A stretch of 64,000 nucleotides of DNA from Aerococcaceae bacterium DSM 111022 (GTDB taxonomy: Bacteria; Bacillota; Bacilli; Lactobacillales; Aerococcaceae): NCBI GenBank assembly GCA_015863195.1, contig JACBXO010000001.1, forward strand, positions 300,828-364,827, written 5' to 3'. Under the pieces are notes generated by a model. The model saw only the letters and a program-made list of their open reading frames with translations. It ran no database searches and was not told the DNA's origin. Position numbers and translations under genes: made by a program. How positions within the stretch are numbered: the stretch's first letter is position 1; each line of letters opens with the position of its first letter. Shown in pieces: positions 25,675 through 34,381 of this stretch.

Positions 25675-27096
25675 TTAGATTTCTTGACTAGCAATTAAAG
25701 CTCCAGCTAAATTATCCATATCCGGTGCATCAGCTTTCAGAATTAATTTCTCATTAATAAATGCCATCATACCAGTACGGCTCATCTCACGACCGAAACC
25801 AGAACGTTTCACACCACCGAATGGCAATTCAGGAAGTGAATAACGCGGTGTGTTAACAAACATCATACCCGTCTCGATTTCTTTAGCAATCTCATAACCA
25901 CGCTCAGTATCAGCAGTATAAATTGAACCACCTAAACCATACTGAGAATCATTTGCTAAGTCGATTGCTTCTTGAACAGAAGAAACTTTGTAAACAACCG
26001 CAACCGGACCAAATAATTCCGTCTTGTGAACTGGGTTATCTGTCGTAATGTCCGTTAAAATCGTCGGCATGAAGAACTGCCCTTCTTCATCTTCATATTT
26101 TTCATTACCATAGTAAACCGTCGCACCCGCCGCTACTGCTTCATCAACTTGTTCTTGCAGTTCTTCTTTGGCACCTTTCGAATTCATCGGAGCCAATGTC
26201 GTTTCAGGGTCTAATGGATTCCCTGGTTTTAACTTGCTGAAATTGTCCTTCAAGCGTTCCACAAATTCATCGTATTTATCTTCCATCACAATGAAACGTT
26301 TCGACGACGTACACTCTTGCCCCGTATTGTAAATACGCGCACGCCAAGCCGCATCAGCCACAATATCCATATTCGCATCCGACAGAACGATAAATGGATC
26401 CATTCCACCCAGCTCCAATGTCGCTTGCTTCAAGTTCTTACCAGCCGCTTCACCAATTGACGCACCACCACGCTCAGAACCCGTTAAAGCCGCTCCTTGA
26501 ACGCGCGGATCGCCAATCGCTTTTTCCACTTGGTCATAATTTAAGAATAAATTCGTCAACGACCCCTCAGGCGCAACCGAAGAAATCACATCAGTCAATA
26601 ATTCCGCAGAACCAGGTGTATTCGAAGCATGTTTTAAAATCATCGGATTCCCAACAATAAAGTTCGGCGCAAACACACGAATCACTTGATAATAAGGGAA
26701 ATTCCACGGCTCAACCATCATCAAGACACCCGTCGACTGATAGTGCAACTCCGCAATCCCATTAGCACCCGTCTCGATTTCCTGTGGCTCCAACATTTTC
26801 GGCCCATTATCCGCATAATACTCCGCAATAATTGCCGTTAACTCCACTTCACCTTCCGCTTCACCAATCAATTTCCCCATCTCAACCGTCAACATCTCAG
26901 CCAATTCCTTCGCATTCTCACGAATCTTAGCCGCAATCTCGCGCAACATATCCGCACGCTTCGACACATCCTGCTTTCTAAACGTCTTATACAACGCATG
27001 CGCCGTCTCTAAAGTTTTCTCCAACTCCGCATCCGTCGTATCCTCAAACGTCCGCACAACCTCATTCGTATATGGATTAACTGTCTTATAAGCCAT
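25675..27096 (-). CDS. NAD(P)-dependent aldehyde dehydrogenase, succinate-semialdehyde type
   Basis: 473 residues, full length for the family. Catalytic residues are Cys262 in NTGQECTSSKR and Glu228 in ATLELGGMDPF; the cofactor region includes VEPWNFPYYQ and LTGSERGG. The C-terminal LPFGGVKRSGFGRE is typical. It is most like enzymes annotated as succinate-semialdehyde dehydrogenase, but substrate cannot be fixed from sequence and no GABA genes are nearby. It has a good AGGAGG site and is monocistronic. A decayed copy of its last ~45 codons lies at 39463-39597. Confidence 0.85.
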   Translation of the reverse strand: MAYKTVNPYTNEVVRTFEDTTDAELEKTLETAHALYKTFRKQDVSKRADMLREIAAKIRENAKELAEMLTVEMGKLIGEAEGEVELTAIIAEYYADNGPKMLEPQEIETGANGIAELHYQSTGVLMMVEPWNFPYYQVIRVFAPNFIVGNPMILKHASNTPGSAELLTDVISSVAPEGSLTNLFLNYDQVEKAIGDPRVQGAALTGSERGGASIGEAAGKNLKQATLELGGMDPFIVLSDANMDIVADAAWRARIYNTGQECTSSKRFIVMEDKYDEFVERLKDNFSKLKPGNPLDPETTLAPMNSKGAKEELQEQVDEAVAAGATVYYGNEKYEDEEGQFFMPTILTDITTDNPVHKTELFGPVAVVYKVSSVQEAIDLANDSQYGLGGSIYTADTERGYEIAKEIETGMMFVNTPRYSLPELPFGGVKRSGFGREMSRTGMMAFINEKLILKADAPDMDNLAGALIASQEI

Positions 27097-27268
27097 TCAA
27101 ATCCTCCTCATAATAATTAAAACGCTTTCAACATCATAACCACTATAACAAAAATTCACCCCCAACGGGTAAAATATGCCTCAGGAAAAGTATGGCAGAC
27201 GAATCGAAAAACAAAGCAACCACCCCAAGATTTAGGAGTGGTTGTTGGTAAAATGGTGCTGAAATTAT

Positions 27269-28882
27269 TTATTGTTTAGTGTCGGTTAAAGTCCATTCGA
27301 AAGTCCCTAAAGGACCAGAAGTCGCATCTTTAGAATCAATCGAAAAACCGTTATTTAGTGAAATATTTCCGTCTGGATTATTTACACTTAACCAAGTAGC
27401 TTCCTCACCTTCTGCATCTGAAATATTTATATCTTCGTAGAAAATATCGTAGGATTGACCTTCTGGACTAAAATGTTTTAGATTCAAAGTCCAGTTTGGA
27501 ATCTCGTTAGTATCTGTGTTTATTACTTTCGCTTCTTCTGCGTTTGTGGTTAAAGGAATTTTTCTTCCTGATACAATATCACTGAAAAAAGATACATTAG
27601 CATTAAAGTTGATTGATTCAGGTGCCGATAAAGAAAGCGTAGTATCATTATTAGTCAAAGGTATGTTTATATCGTGAAAGGTAAAATTCACAATATTATT
27701 ATCGATATGAGGCGATACTAAATCAATAGAACCTATAGAAAAAGTTATGTTTTTGAAACCAGATAAATCGATTCCATCGAAATTAAAGGTTACATCAAGT
27801 CCGTTTTGTTTTAGGCTACTTTCCTTTAAAGTTTCTCCATTTACTATTAACTTAATAATTTTTCCATCTAACGCTCTTCTGATATCTTCATTACCAGTTC
27901 CTTGTCCTGGAGGATTAACGTACCATTTATTTTTTGTAAGGATTTCAATAGTATATTCTGCATTTAATTTTCCAGCAATATTGCTTGAACTTTGAGTTAT
28001 TTCATTTTCCAGTATTATCCAGTTTCCAATAAAATCATGTACTGAAGCAGAGGTGACCGCATCAAAAGCAATGCTCTCATCAGAAATATTTGATGCCATC
28101 ATATTTTGATTATCACTCTCAATCAGAAGTATGTTTCTATTGTCATTAGTAGCTACACCAGAAATTGCATCCACATCCGGTTGAACATCAAATTTATCCT
28201 CTTTAGGCATAATTTTCACATCAGTCATGACATTATCTTCCTGATGACTTAGCTCAACATCACTCATCACAAAAGTAACATTTTGCTTATTTTCAAGCTT
28301 TAAATCAAAAAACTTAATACTTAAATCCGCATTTACCTCAGTTTCAGCAATGACCGTTCCATCATCCGATAATAATTTGATTGTTTTATTTGTCGCAACC
28401 ATATTTTCCTGCAATAATTCTTTCCACAAAGCGTCGGTTAAATTATTGCGGCGCATCGCTTCCCAAATATAATCAATATTTCCCTTAATCGAAGTTGTTG
28501 ATTCCTTAATCTCGCCCTCAACCTCTACCCAATCCGTCACTTCAAACTCAACAACTTCACTGCGACTTTCGTCAGAGCTCTCTTCAACGAATTCTGAAGA
28601 TTCTTGTGATAATTCACCTGAGCTCGACTCCTCCACAAGTGAACTTTCTTCTGAAAATTCCTCGACAGCTGAATCTACCGCATCAGAACTAACCGATTCA
28701 GGCACCGCTGCAGGAGGTTCCACTACTGAACTACTCACTTCAGGAACCACACTCTCCACTGGCTGACTTACCTCTGGTTCCATTGAAAGGAGTTCACTTT
28801 CATTCGCGAAAACCGGCACCGTTAAACGCGTGATGATATTTGTCATAAACAACAAATTCATCCATTTAGTTAATTTTTTCAT
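27269..28882 (-). CDS. Large WxL-domain-like surface protein
   Basis: 537 residues from ATG 28882, preceded by GGAAAGGAGAGG. A signal peptide ends near VFANES. A Ser/Glu/Val-rich low-complexity linker follows (about residues 30-120), then a beta-rich body. The C-terminus carries two WxL-type motifs, NWTLNLKHF and, at the very end, FEWTLTDTKQ, as in WxL proteins that attach non-covalently to peptidoglycan. It is the third and last gene of a minus-strand WxL locus. The ligand is unknown. No LPXTG or membrane anchor is present. Confidence 0.7.
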   Translation of the reverse strand: MKKLTKWMNLLFMTNIITRLTVPVFANESELLSMEPEVSQPVESVVPEVSSSVVEPPAAVPESVSSDAVDSAVEEFSEESSLVEESSSGELSQESSEFVEESSDESRSEVVEFEVTDWVEVEGEIKESTTSIKGNIDYIWEAMRRNNLTDALWKELLQENMVATNKTIKLLSDDGTVIAETEVNADLSIKFFDLKLENKQNVTFVMSDVELSHQEDNVMTDVKIMPKEDKFDVQPDVDAISGVATNDNRNILLIESDNQNMMASNISDESIAFDAVTSASVHDFIGNWIILENEITQSSSNIAGKLNAEYTIEILTKNKWYVNPPGQGTGNEDIRRALDGKIIKLIVNGETLKESSLKQNGLDVTFNFDGIDLSGFKNITFSIGSIDLVSPHIDNNIVNFTFHDINIPLTNNDTTLSLSAPESINFNANVSFFSDIVSGRKIPLTTNAEEAKVINTDTNEIPNWTLNLKHFSPEGQSYDIFYEDINISDAEGEEATWLSVNNPDGNISLNNGFSIDSKDATSGPLGTFEWTLTDTKQ

Positions 28883-28996
28883 AATTCCTCTCCTTTCCAC
28901 TGAAATTATTACATCCCACATTTATAATCGATCAGAAAATTTTAGCCAGCGCCCCCCGCTACCTATGCACAAGGCCCTCACTAACAAACTCCCCAA

Positions 28997-29860
28997 TTAC
29001 TCATCATGTGAAACTGTAAAGACTTTTTCAAAGGTGTTGTTGTAGTCATCGTTCTTCATCGAAATCTCAACGCGGTATTCACCCTCGTCCAGCTTTTCTT
29101 CCTCAGAAGAAACTATCAGAGAAAACTCATAACTAGGCGCAATATCAAGTGCCGAAATAGTATCAGTAAACACTGGTTCATCAGGATTATCCTCAGAATA
29201 AACACGCGCTTCAAATTCCAAATCAGACATAAATAATGGCTGTAAATTCTCAAAATCCAATTGAACCGATGGGTCCCCATAATACATTAAATAACTAGCA
29301 TCATTTAACACAACTTCAGGCTCAACCTCTGTATCATTACCCTCTTCAACAATATAAAGCCCCGTCACATAACCAAAAGTATGACCAATACCAGCAGTCT
29401 CCTTTTCCTCATCAGGTTTAAGACTGAAATTTAAACCTCCACCGATTTCTCCATCAAATGAATTATCAGGTGCTGTCACTTCAATTTGTGCGATAGTCTC
29501 ACTATTAGCTGGAATCGTCAATTCCTTATCCAGAACTTCAACCACTGTATAGAAATCAATCTCATTAGTCGAACTCGCAATATCTAATGATCCATCATAA
29601 ACTACTAATCCATTAACATTAGTCACACCAGGGTGAGCTTCAATTAAAACAGTAATTTCTTCATCGAACTCATTAAAAACATTAACCTCTAAAATCTGAG
29701 TTTCTCCCGGAGTTAACTCAATATCAAAGTATGATGCTTGACTAACTTGGTTTTCTGGTAAGATAGCTTGCACGCCATAACTTGCTTGAATAAACTGATA
29801 ATTACCAGGAGACATTAATATAAAAAGTACTATAAATATACTTAGTAAAAACTTCTTCAT
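28997..29860 (-). CDS. WxL-interacting protein (DUF916/DUF3324) without membrane anchor
   Basis: 287 residues from ATG 29860, with AAAGGA upstream; the longer frame would run through the hairpin at 29892. A signal peptide is followed by YFDIELTPGETQILEVNVFN, the N-terminal feature of DUF916, and DNSFDGEIGGGLNFSL with GYVTGLYIVEE, typical of the WxL-interacting family. These proteins normally end with a membrane segment and short basic tail, but this one stops at VFTVSHDE after the second domain. It is therefore probably released or held by its partner. It lies between two WxL genes. Confidence 0.75.
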   Translation of the reverse strand: MKKFLLSIFIVLFILMSPGNYQFIQASYGVQAILPENQVSQASYFDIELTPGETQILEVNVFNEFDEEITVLIEAHPGVTNVNGLVVYDGSLDIASSTNEIDFYTVVEVLDKELTIPANSETIAQIEVTAPDNSFDGEIGGGLNFSLKPDEEKETAGIGHTFGYVTGLYIVEEGNDTEVEPEVVLNDASYLMYYGDPSVQLDFENLQPLFMSDLEFEARVYSEDNPDEPVFTDTISALDIAPSYEFSLIVSSEEEKLDEGEYRVEISMKNDDYNNTFEKVFTVSHDE

Positions 29861-29891
29861 AATTATTCCTTTCATCTGCAATTGAAAATAA

Positions 29892-29924
29892 AACATCTCT
29901 ATTAATTAAAATTAGAGATGTTTT
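29892..29924. terminator. Hairpin between the first WxL gene and the WxL-interacting gene
   Basis: AACATCTCTA pairs with TAGAGATGTT with A/T tracts on both sides. It may terminate most transcripts of the upstream small WxL gene so that it is made in excess of the downstream genes. Confidence 0.7.
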
Positions 29925-29943
29925 ATTTGAGTAATAAATTATA

Positions 29944-30576
29944 TTATGATGGTACGTTAGTTAATTTCCAATTAATATTACCAATGTTGTTCCCATCAAT
30001 ATTAATATCCGCTGATTTGGGAATAGATAATTCTGTTGCAGTGAAATTTAAGCCCCATTCACCCTTACCAGTTGCGAACTCTCCTTTATTATTAATAACT
30101 GGAAATGCTCCCTTATCATTAATATCGATGGGCTGCTCTGTAATATATGGTTCATACGTAGAATCAATTTGACCAATATTATTTAGAGTAGGTGTATCTA
30201 ATTTAATGGTAACCTGAGATAATTCGGGGTATTCAATAGTATTAGCAACAAACTGAGCAGTCAGTCCTTTAACATGTGTATAACGACGATCATCTATAAA
30301 TTTTATTTCAAAAGTATTATCTGTGTTTGGGTCGGCTGTTTTAAATTCTGTAGTGCTGGGACTAATTGAATCAAGAAAACTTGTTTCTAGACTAAAATTA
30401 ATTGCTGAAGTGTCTTCACCATCTGAAAATTGTAATTTTGAACTATCAGTAACTGTTAAAGTTACCGGTGTATCTTTAGATGTTTGCGCATTAACTTCTT
30501 GTCCACCTACAACACCTGCTAACGGACTTGCTAAAACAAGACCTGAAACTAATAACGATTTGATCATTTTCTTCAT
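29944..30576 (-). CDS. WxL-domain surface protein
   Basis: 210 residues from ATG 30576, with AAGGAGGAAAATATA upstream. A signal peptide (MKKMIKSLLVSGLVLASPLA, cleavage near VNAQ) precedes a single WxL-type beta domain. The two motif sites are GEWGLNF and, at the C-terminus, NINWKLTNVP. Length is normal for the short WxL proteins that bind peptidoglycan and partner with WxL-interacting proteins. It is the first gene of the three-gene locus and is followed by a hairpin. Confidence 0.82.
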   Translation of the reverse strand: MKKMIKSLLVSGLVLASPLAGVVGGQEVNAQTSKDTPVTLTVTDSSKLQFSDGEDTSAINFSLETSFLDSISPSTTEFKTADPNTDNTFEIKFIDDRRYTHVKGLTAQFVANTIEYPELSQVTIKLDTPTLNNIGQIDSTYEPYITEQPIDINDKGAFPVINNKGEFATGKGEWGLNFTATELSIPKSADINIDGNNIGNINWKLTNVPS

Positions 30577-30741
30577 TATATTTTCCTCCTTATGAAATAA
30601 AAACAAAAGCATTAATAACAATAACATTAAATAATAATATATAATGACACCAAATGGATAAAATTATCACATATATAATTAGATAAAAACATCATAGAGT
30701 CATTCGAAAACTACATCCAACAAGATGAACACCACGGGAAA

Positions 30742-30939
30742 TTGATCCAAGTAAATTTAAATGACTGGCCAGAGACTTTTGAAGAATTTGATAAATACAT
30801 CGATACCGCTACCCTCACAGAAACGACTGACCGTTCGAAGGGATTTTATCAAGATCAATGGCTTGCGATTATTAATAAATACCGCGAAATTAAAGCAGAT
30901 AAAGATTACAATCAAGTACTAGAAAACTTAGAGAAATAA
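30742..30939 (+). pseudogene. Fragment of an unrecognised gene
   Basis: A 65-codon frame with sensible protein composition (NLNDWPETFEEFDKYIDT, ending in NQVLENLEK) and codon use. The same frame is open further upstream from about 30690 (SFENYIQQDEHHGKLIQV) with no ATG and no ribosome binding site. It looks like the C-terminal remnant of a longer protein whose 5' end was lost. It is followed by a good terminator, which supports a former gene end. Family unknown. Confidence 0.45.
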
Positions 30940-30946
30940 CAAAAAT

Positions 30947-30982
30947 GAGCAGCTAACTATATTGGTTAGGTGCTCGTTTTTC
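30947..30982 (+). terminator. Terminator after the gene fragment
   Basis: GAGCAGCTAAC pairs with GTTAGGTGCTC (two mismatches) around TATATTG and is followed by GTTTTT. Confidence 0.7.
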
Positions 30983-31078
30983 GTTTTACAGAATTCTGTA
31001 TTCATTAAAATATTTAGTACGTTTAAACGCATTTATTGTATAGTACTTTTGTTATGAAAGTATACTACGGTCCTAAAA

Positions 31079-31264
31079 TTATTTTAACGTCTTTTTTAAT
31101 TCTCCTAAGTTTTCTTCTGATAGTTGCAATTTAACTTCTCCGTTATCCAGATCAACTATTGCTTCTACTTCTAAACTTTTGTCAACAATAGTTCCTTTTT
31201 TGGAAATTATTTTTAATGGTAATTGACCGTATGTTGATGTTGTCGTTTTAAATTCATTGTTCAT
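31079..31264 (-). CDS. Small hypothetical protein, 61 residues
   Basis: Start ATG 31264, preceded by AGAAGGAGGGGAAATA, one of the strongest ribosome binding sites in the window. The longer frame from 31297 begins before that site. The sequence starts MNNEFKTTTSTYGQLPLK, is predicted mostly beta in the middle, and ends in a short charged helix (SEENLGELKKTLK). No signal peptide is present and no family recognised. It is a single gene in a gap between the WxL locus and the ilvE operon. Confidence 0.65.
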   Translation of the reverse strand: MNNEFKTTTSTYGQLPLKIISKKGTIVDKSLEVEAIVDLDNGEVKLQLSEENLGELKKTLK

Positions 31265-31368
31265 TATTTCCCCTCCTTCTATAGCCTTATCATACAATAA
31301 AATAAATAAAAATTCGGTTCGGTAAACTCTAACCCCTCTACCCCACTATCATTGGCTCACACCAAACA

Positions 31369-31412
31369 AAAAAGGCAATAGCCATCCATAACCTGTATGG
31401 ACGACTTTTGCC
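31369..31412 (-). terminator. Terminator of the ilvE operon
   Basis: GGCAATAGCCATCCAT pairs imperfectly with ATGGACGACTTTTGCC, with T residues following on the minus strand. It lies about 20 bp beyond the stop of the dehydrogenase gene. Confidence 0.75.
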
Positions 31413-31432
31413 TAAAAATGAATATCTTGAAA

Positions 31433-32512
31433 TTACGCAGTTGCCTGTGAGAGCCCCTCTAAATCAGTGAGCGCTTGTTCAACCATAGAGCGGGTGATTT
31501 CGTAAGGTGAAATATTGAGGTCGCCCATCGTCATCGCTTTGTCTAGAATTTGTGTTACTTCCTCTTCAGTTGTAACTTCTAGATCAGCAAGCATTGTTGG
31601 TAGGTCGATTGTTTCCATGAAAGCTTTCAGGCGGTCACGGTATTCGAATTGCTCGTCCATCGTAAGTAACACCAAGACGCCGTATGACACAATCTCACCG
31701 TGCAGATGCGCGGCCGCTTGCGGTAAAACGGTATAGCCGTAATAGAATGCATGAGCTAGGTTTGAGTTTAAATCATTGTCGACGAGGACAGTGGTTAAAG
31801 CAGTGGCACCGATAATTTCTAAAACAACGTCCGTTAAAGCGTCGTTCGGTACACCTGTTATAGTCGCATCTAGTGCCTCACGGCCTCGTTCCATGATTTT
31901 TTCATTGGTCCCTTTGACCATATTCACGCCTAATCGGTTCGAGAAACTTAAATTCTGGCCACGCGCTGAAAATGACGACTCCACCTCTTTCGAGATGCAG
32001 TCACCCATCCCCGCCCAAAGGTATTTAGACGGCGCTTCAGCGACAACTTTTGTATCAACAAAACAATGGCTGGTCGGTGCGTTCATAAATTCTAAACCAG
32101 ACATTTCGTGATTGTCATGATACATCACCGACACAGCCGATGTTGCAGCCGAAACCGAAGCAATAGTAGGGAAAGTAAAGTAGGGTTTATTCAAGTCACG
32201 AGCAACAACTTTGATTGTATCAAGTGCTCGTCCTCCGCCGACCGCAAAAATCATATCGGCTTCTTGAACTTCTTTAATGGCTTTCAAACGCTCGACATTT
32301 GAATACGTCGCATCTTTTCCGTAAACAAGCATGGTGATTACTTCCAAAGTTGTTTTGTCGATGGCAGATTGCAGCCTTTCATGACTTGCTTTAAGTGCGG
32401 TTTCGCCGCCAATAATCGCTACCTTGTTCCCATAGTCACGGGTATATTTTCCCAATTCGTCGTATGCATCGACTCCGACAGTTAGACTCGGTAAATTAAC
32501 TGATAAAGACAT
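31433..32512 (-). CDS. Iron-containing alcohol dehydrogenase family protein, possible 2-oxoacid reductase
   Basis: 359 residues. The N-terminal dinucleotide region has AIIGGETAL and AVGGGRALDT, and FPTIASVSAATSAVSVMY is the typical glycerol-dehydrogenase-family substrate region. Metal ligands are an Asp in WAGMGDCISK and histidines in NLAHAFYYG and AAHLHGEIVSYG. It starts 30 bp after ilvE and shares its attenuated leader, so it should be made when branched-chain amino acids are scarce. A family member, E. coli HcxA, reduces 2-oxoacids, so reduction of branched 2-oxoacids made by IlvE is a reasonable inference. Glycerol dehydrogenase is the alternative. Confidence 0.75.
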   Translation of the reverse strand: MSLSVNLPSLTVGVDAYDELGKYTRDYGNKVAIIGGETALKASHERLQSAIDKTTLEVITMLVYGKDATYSNVERLKAIKEVQEADMIFAVGGGRALDTIKVVARDLNKPYFTFPTIASVSAATSAVSVMYHDNHEMSGLEFMNAPTSHCFVDTKVVAEAPSKYLWAGMGDCISKEVESSFSARGQNLSFSNRLGVNMVKGTNEKIMERGREALDATITGVPNDALTDVVLEIIGATALTTVLVDNDLNSNLAHAFYYGYTVLPQAAAHLHGEIVSYGVLVLLTMDEQFEYRDRLKAFMETIDLPTMLADLEVTTEEEVTQILDKAMTMGDLNISPYEITRSMVEQALTDLEGLSQATA

Positions 32513-32542
32513 TTTTTACACCTCCTATTTATTTGTTTTGTC

Positions 32543-33583
32543 TTATTCGTCGATATCTACTAACCAACCTTCTGGCGCTTCAACTTCGCCAAATTGGATT
32601 TTTACTAATTCGTCATATAATTTTTGAGAAACAGGTCCAACTTCCGTTTCAGAATGGAAGACATGTTTTTCACCTTTGTAAGTTAATGACCCCATTGGTG
32701 AGATAACAGCCGCATTCCCCATCGCTCCCGCTTCTGCGAAACGATCTAAGTCATCAGCATAAACGTCACCTTCTTCAACTTCTAATCCTAAACGGTTTTC
32801 AGCAACCCATAATAAAGATTTCTTCGTGATTGAAGGTAATACAGTATCTGATAATGGCGTTACGAATTTGTTTGTACCCTTTTCAATACCGAAGAAGTTG
32901 GCTGAACTTAATTCGTCGATTTTTGTATGGGTTGCTGGATCTAAATAAACAACGTCTGCGTAACCTTGTTTAGCTAATTCTGCTTTAGTCGCAAGTGTTG
33001 CTGCATAGTTGGCAGTTGCTTTAACGTCTCCGTTACCACCTGCGGCAACACGGTCATTTTCATGGTCCACAACGAAGTCACTTGGTTGTAATCCACCTTT
33101 ATATAATGGTCCAACTGGAGTTACGTAAATTGTGAATAAGTATTCTTCCGCAGCTGAAACTTGGATATGATCCCCAACACCTAATAACATTGGACGGATA
33201 AATAAAGCAGCTGAATCGTGTCCAAATGGTGGTACAAAGTCACGGTTTGCTTTAACTGTTTCTTTACATGCGTGGATGAAGTCCTCAACTGGTACTTCTG
33301 GCATTCCTAAACGACGCGCACCACGGTTTAAACGTTCCGCGAATTCGTCTGGTCTAAATAATACGATGTTGCCGTCTTTTGTACCATAAGCTTTATGCCC
33401 TTCAAAGACACCTTGTCCGTAGTTTACGATTGGTGAAGCTTCATGGATTGGTAACATTGGATCTGTTTCTAGTCCCGCTTTATACCATTCTCCGTCTTTC
33501 CAGTATGCTCTCCAGCGGAAAGGTACCTCTGTATATGAAAAGTCTAATTCGTCCCAGTTTAATTTGTTTGATTCGTTTGTCAT
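32543..33583 (-). CDS. ilvE: Branched-chain amino acid aminotransferase
   Basis: 346 residues, class IV PLP aminotransferase of the longer BCAT type. The PLP lysine is Lys188 in GGNGDVKATANYA. Other signatures are VNYGQGVFEGHKAY, RPMLLGVGDHI and FAEAGAMGNAAVISPMG. It interconverts leucine, isoleucine and valine with their 2-oxoacids using glutamate/2-oxoglutarate. A ribosome binding site AAGGAGATG precedes the start. The 5' leader contains an Ile-rich leader peptide and an attenuator terminator, so expression should respond to isoleucine supply. The next gene is a dehydrogenase 30 bp downstream. Confidence 0.95.
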   Translation of the reverse strand: MTNESNKLNWDELDFSYTEVPFRWRAYWKDGEWYKAGLETDPMLPIHEASPIVNYGQGVFEGHKAYGTKDGNIVLFRPDEFAERLNRGARRLGMPEVPVEDFIHACKETVKANRDFVPPFGHDSAALFIRPMLLGVGDHIQVSAAEEYLFTIYVTPVGPLYKGGLQPSDFVVDHENDRVAAGGNGDVKATANYAATLATKAELAKQGYADVVYLDPATHTKIDELSSANFFGIEKGTNKFVTPLSDTVLPSITKKSLLWVAENRLGLEVEEGDVYADDLDRFAEAGAMGNAAVISPMGSLTYKGEKHVFHSETEVGPVSQKLYDELVKIQFGEVEAPEGWLVDIDE

Positions 33584-33687
33584 TTTTACGCATCTCCTTA
33601 TGTGTTTGTTAGTTTAGTTTTGTTAGTCATTGGTTTCAGATAACGTTTAGTTTTTGTTTTGTCATCTCTCCTTTTTTAAAAGGAATG

Positions 33688-33720
33688 AAAAAAGCACCCA
33701 TTCAATCTATGAATGGGTGC
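33688..33720 (-). terminator. Attenuator terminator in the ilvE leader
   Basis: On the minus strand GCACCCATTC pairs exactly with GAATGGGTGC and is followed by TTTTTT, 105 bp before the ilvE start. The 5' arm can alternatively pair with GAATGGG at 33734-33740, so the hairpin is conditional. Confidence 0.85.
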
Positions 33721-33730
33721 CTTCTCGAGG

Positions 33731-33804
33731 AGTCCCATTCACTGATTCAATCACGAATAGGACTCGCTATAATTAATTTTTTGAAAATTAATTTGCTAAG
33801 TCCT
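33731..33804 (-). promoter_or_regulatory. Alternative pairing segments of the ilvE attenuator
   Basis: In RNA order: segment 1 AGGACT (33804-33799, overlapping the end of the leader ORF), segment 2 AGTCCTATTC (33764-33755), segment 3 GAATGGGACT (33740-33731), then the terminator arms. Segments 1:2, 2:3 and 3:4 are mutually exclusive pairs. A ribosome that finishes the leader covers segment 1, 2:3 forms, and the terminator folds. Stalling at Ile codons leaves 1 free to pair with 2, so 3 pairs with the terminator arm and transcription continues. Confidence 0.75.
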
Positions 33805-33849
33805 GTTATTAATAATAATAATAATGTTTTGTTGTGATAATAATTGCAT
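33796..33849 (-). CDS. ilvE operon leader peptide (17 residues, five consecutive Ile)
   Basis: ATG at 33849-33847, stop TAG at 33798-33796. The peptide is MQLLSQQNIIIIINNRT, with two Leu and five Ile codons in a row, the classic composition of a branched-chain attenuator peptide. A GATGAGG ribosome binding site lies about 8 bp upstream, and a promoter with TTGACT and TAGGAT 17 bp apart precedes it. Its last codons form one arm of the leader structure. The product is a sensor by translation and is not expected to act as a protein. Confidence 0.88.
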   Translation of the reverse strand: MQLLSQQNIIIIINNRT

Positions 33850-33882
33850 GGGTGTTTCCTCATCTCTTTTTAACTTGCTATA

Positions 33883-33911
33883 ATCCTAACTCATTCAATT
33901 TTAACAGTCAA
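33883..33911 (-). promoter_or_regulatory. Sigma-A-type promoter of the ilvE leader
   Basis: On the minus strand TTGACT (33911-33906) and TAGGAT (33888-33883) are separated by 17 bp. Transcription would start near 33876, about 27 nt before the leader ATG. Confidence 0.65.
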
Positions 33912-34350
33912 GTAATTTTTCAATCATTTTTTCTCAGTATATTTTATTTTGGATAAAAAGTTTTAGGATAAAATTTTTATTGTGTGAAATTTTCATATGT
34001 TATCAGACTAATTTTATGAAAAGTTTTCAACATATTGAGGGATTGAATCGTTAGAAAAGTTCAAGGGAGGAAATACATATGATTTATATAATGTTGAAAT
34101 TATAATGATTCTAATGTCTGTCTTTGGATAGGGATTGTATTTGATTTAGACTGTTTTCTTCTAGTTGGATGATGCGTGATGGATTAAGAGAAATCAGATG
34201 TTATTTGGTAAATTACGCATTAGATTTTATTGCTATATTTTGACTGTTCAAATTTATGATGTCATAGTTGTGTATATGATTAAATTGCTGAGTAAATTTT
34301 TATATTTCATTTTTATTGAAATGATTAAAAAATTTTAATTTAAATAAAAT
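33912..34350. other. AT-rich intergenic region upstream of the ilvE promoter
   Basis: I see no ORF with a ribosome binding site, array or structured leader in about 440 bp. Confidence 0.55.
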
Positions 34351-34374
34351 AGCCAGAGTCTCCTCTGGCTAAAT
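34351..34374 (-). terminator. Terminator after the PepSY gene
   Basis: TAGCCAGAG pairs with CTCTGGCTA around TCTC, followed by TTTTATTT on the minus strand. Confidence 0.85.
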
Positions 34375-34381
34375 CACTTAA

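Noticed and set aside
33600..33870. T-box before ilvE
   Set aside because: No GGGTGG--ACCGCG-like motif is present; the leader peptide and pairing scheme fit ribosome-mediated attenuation instead.
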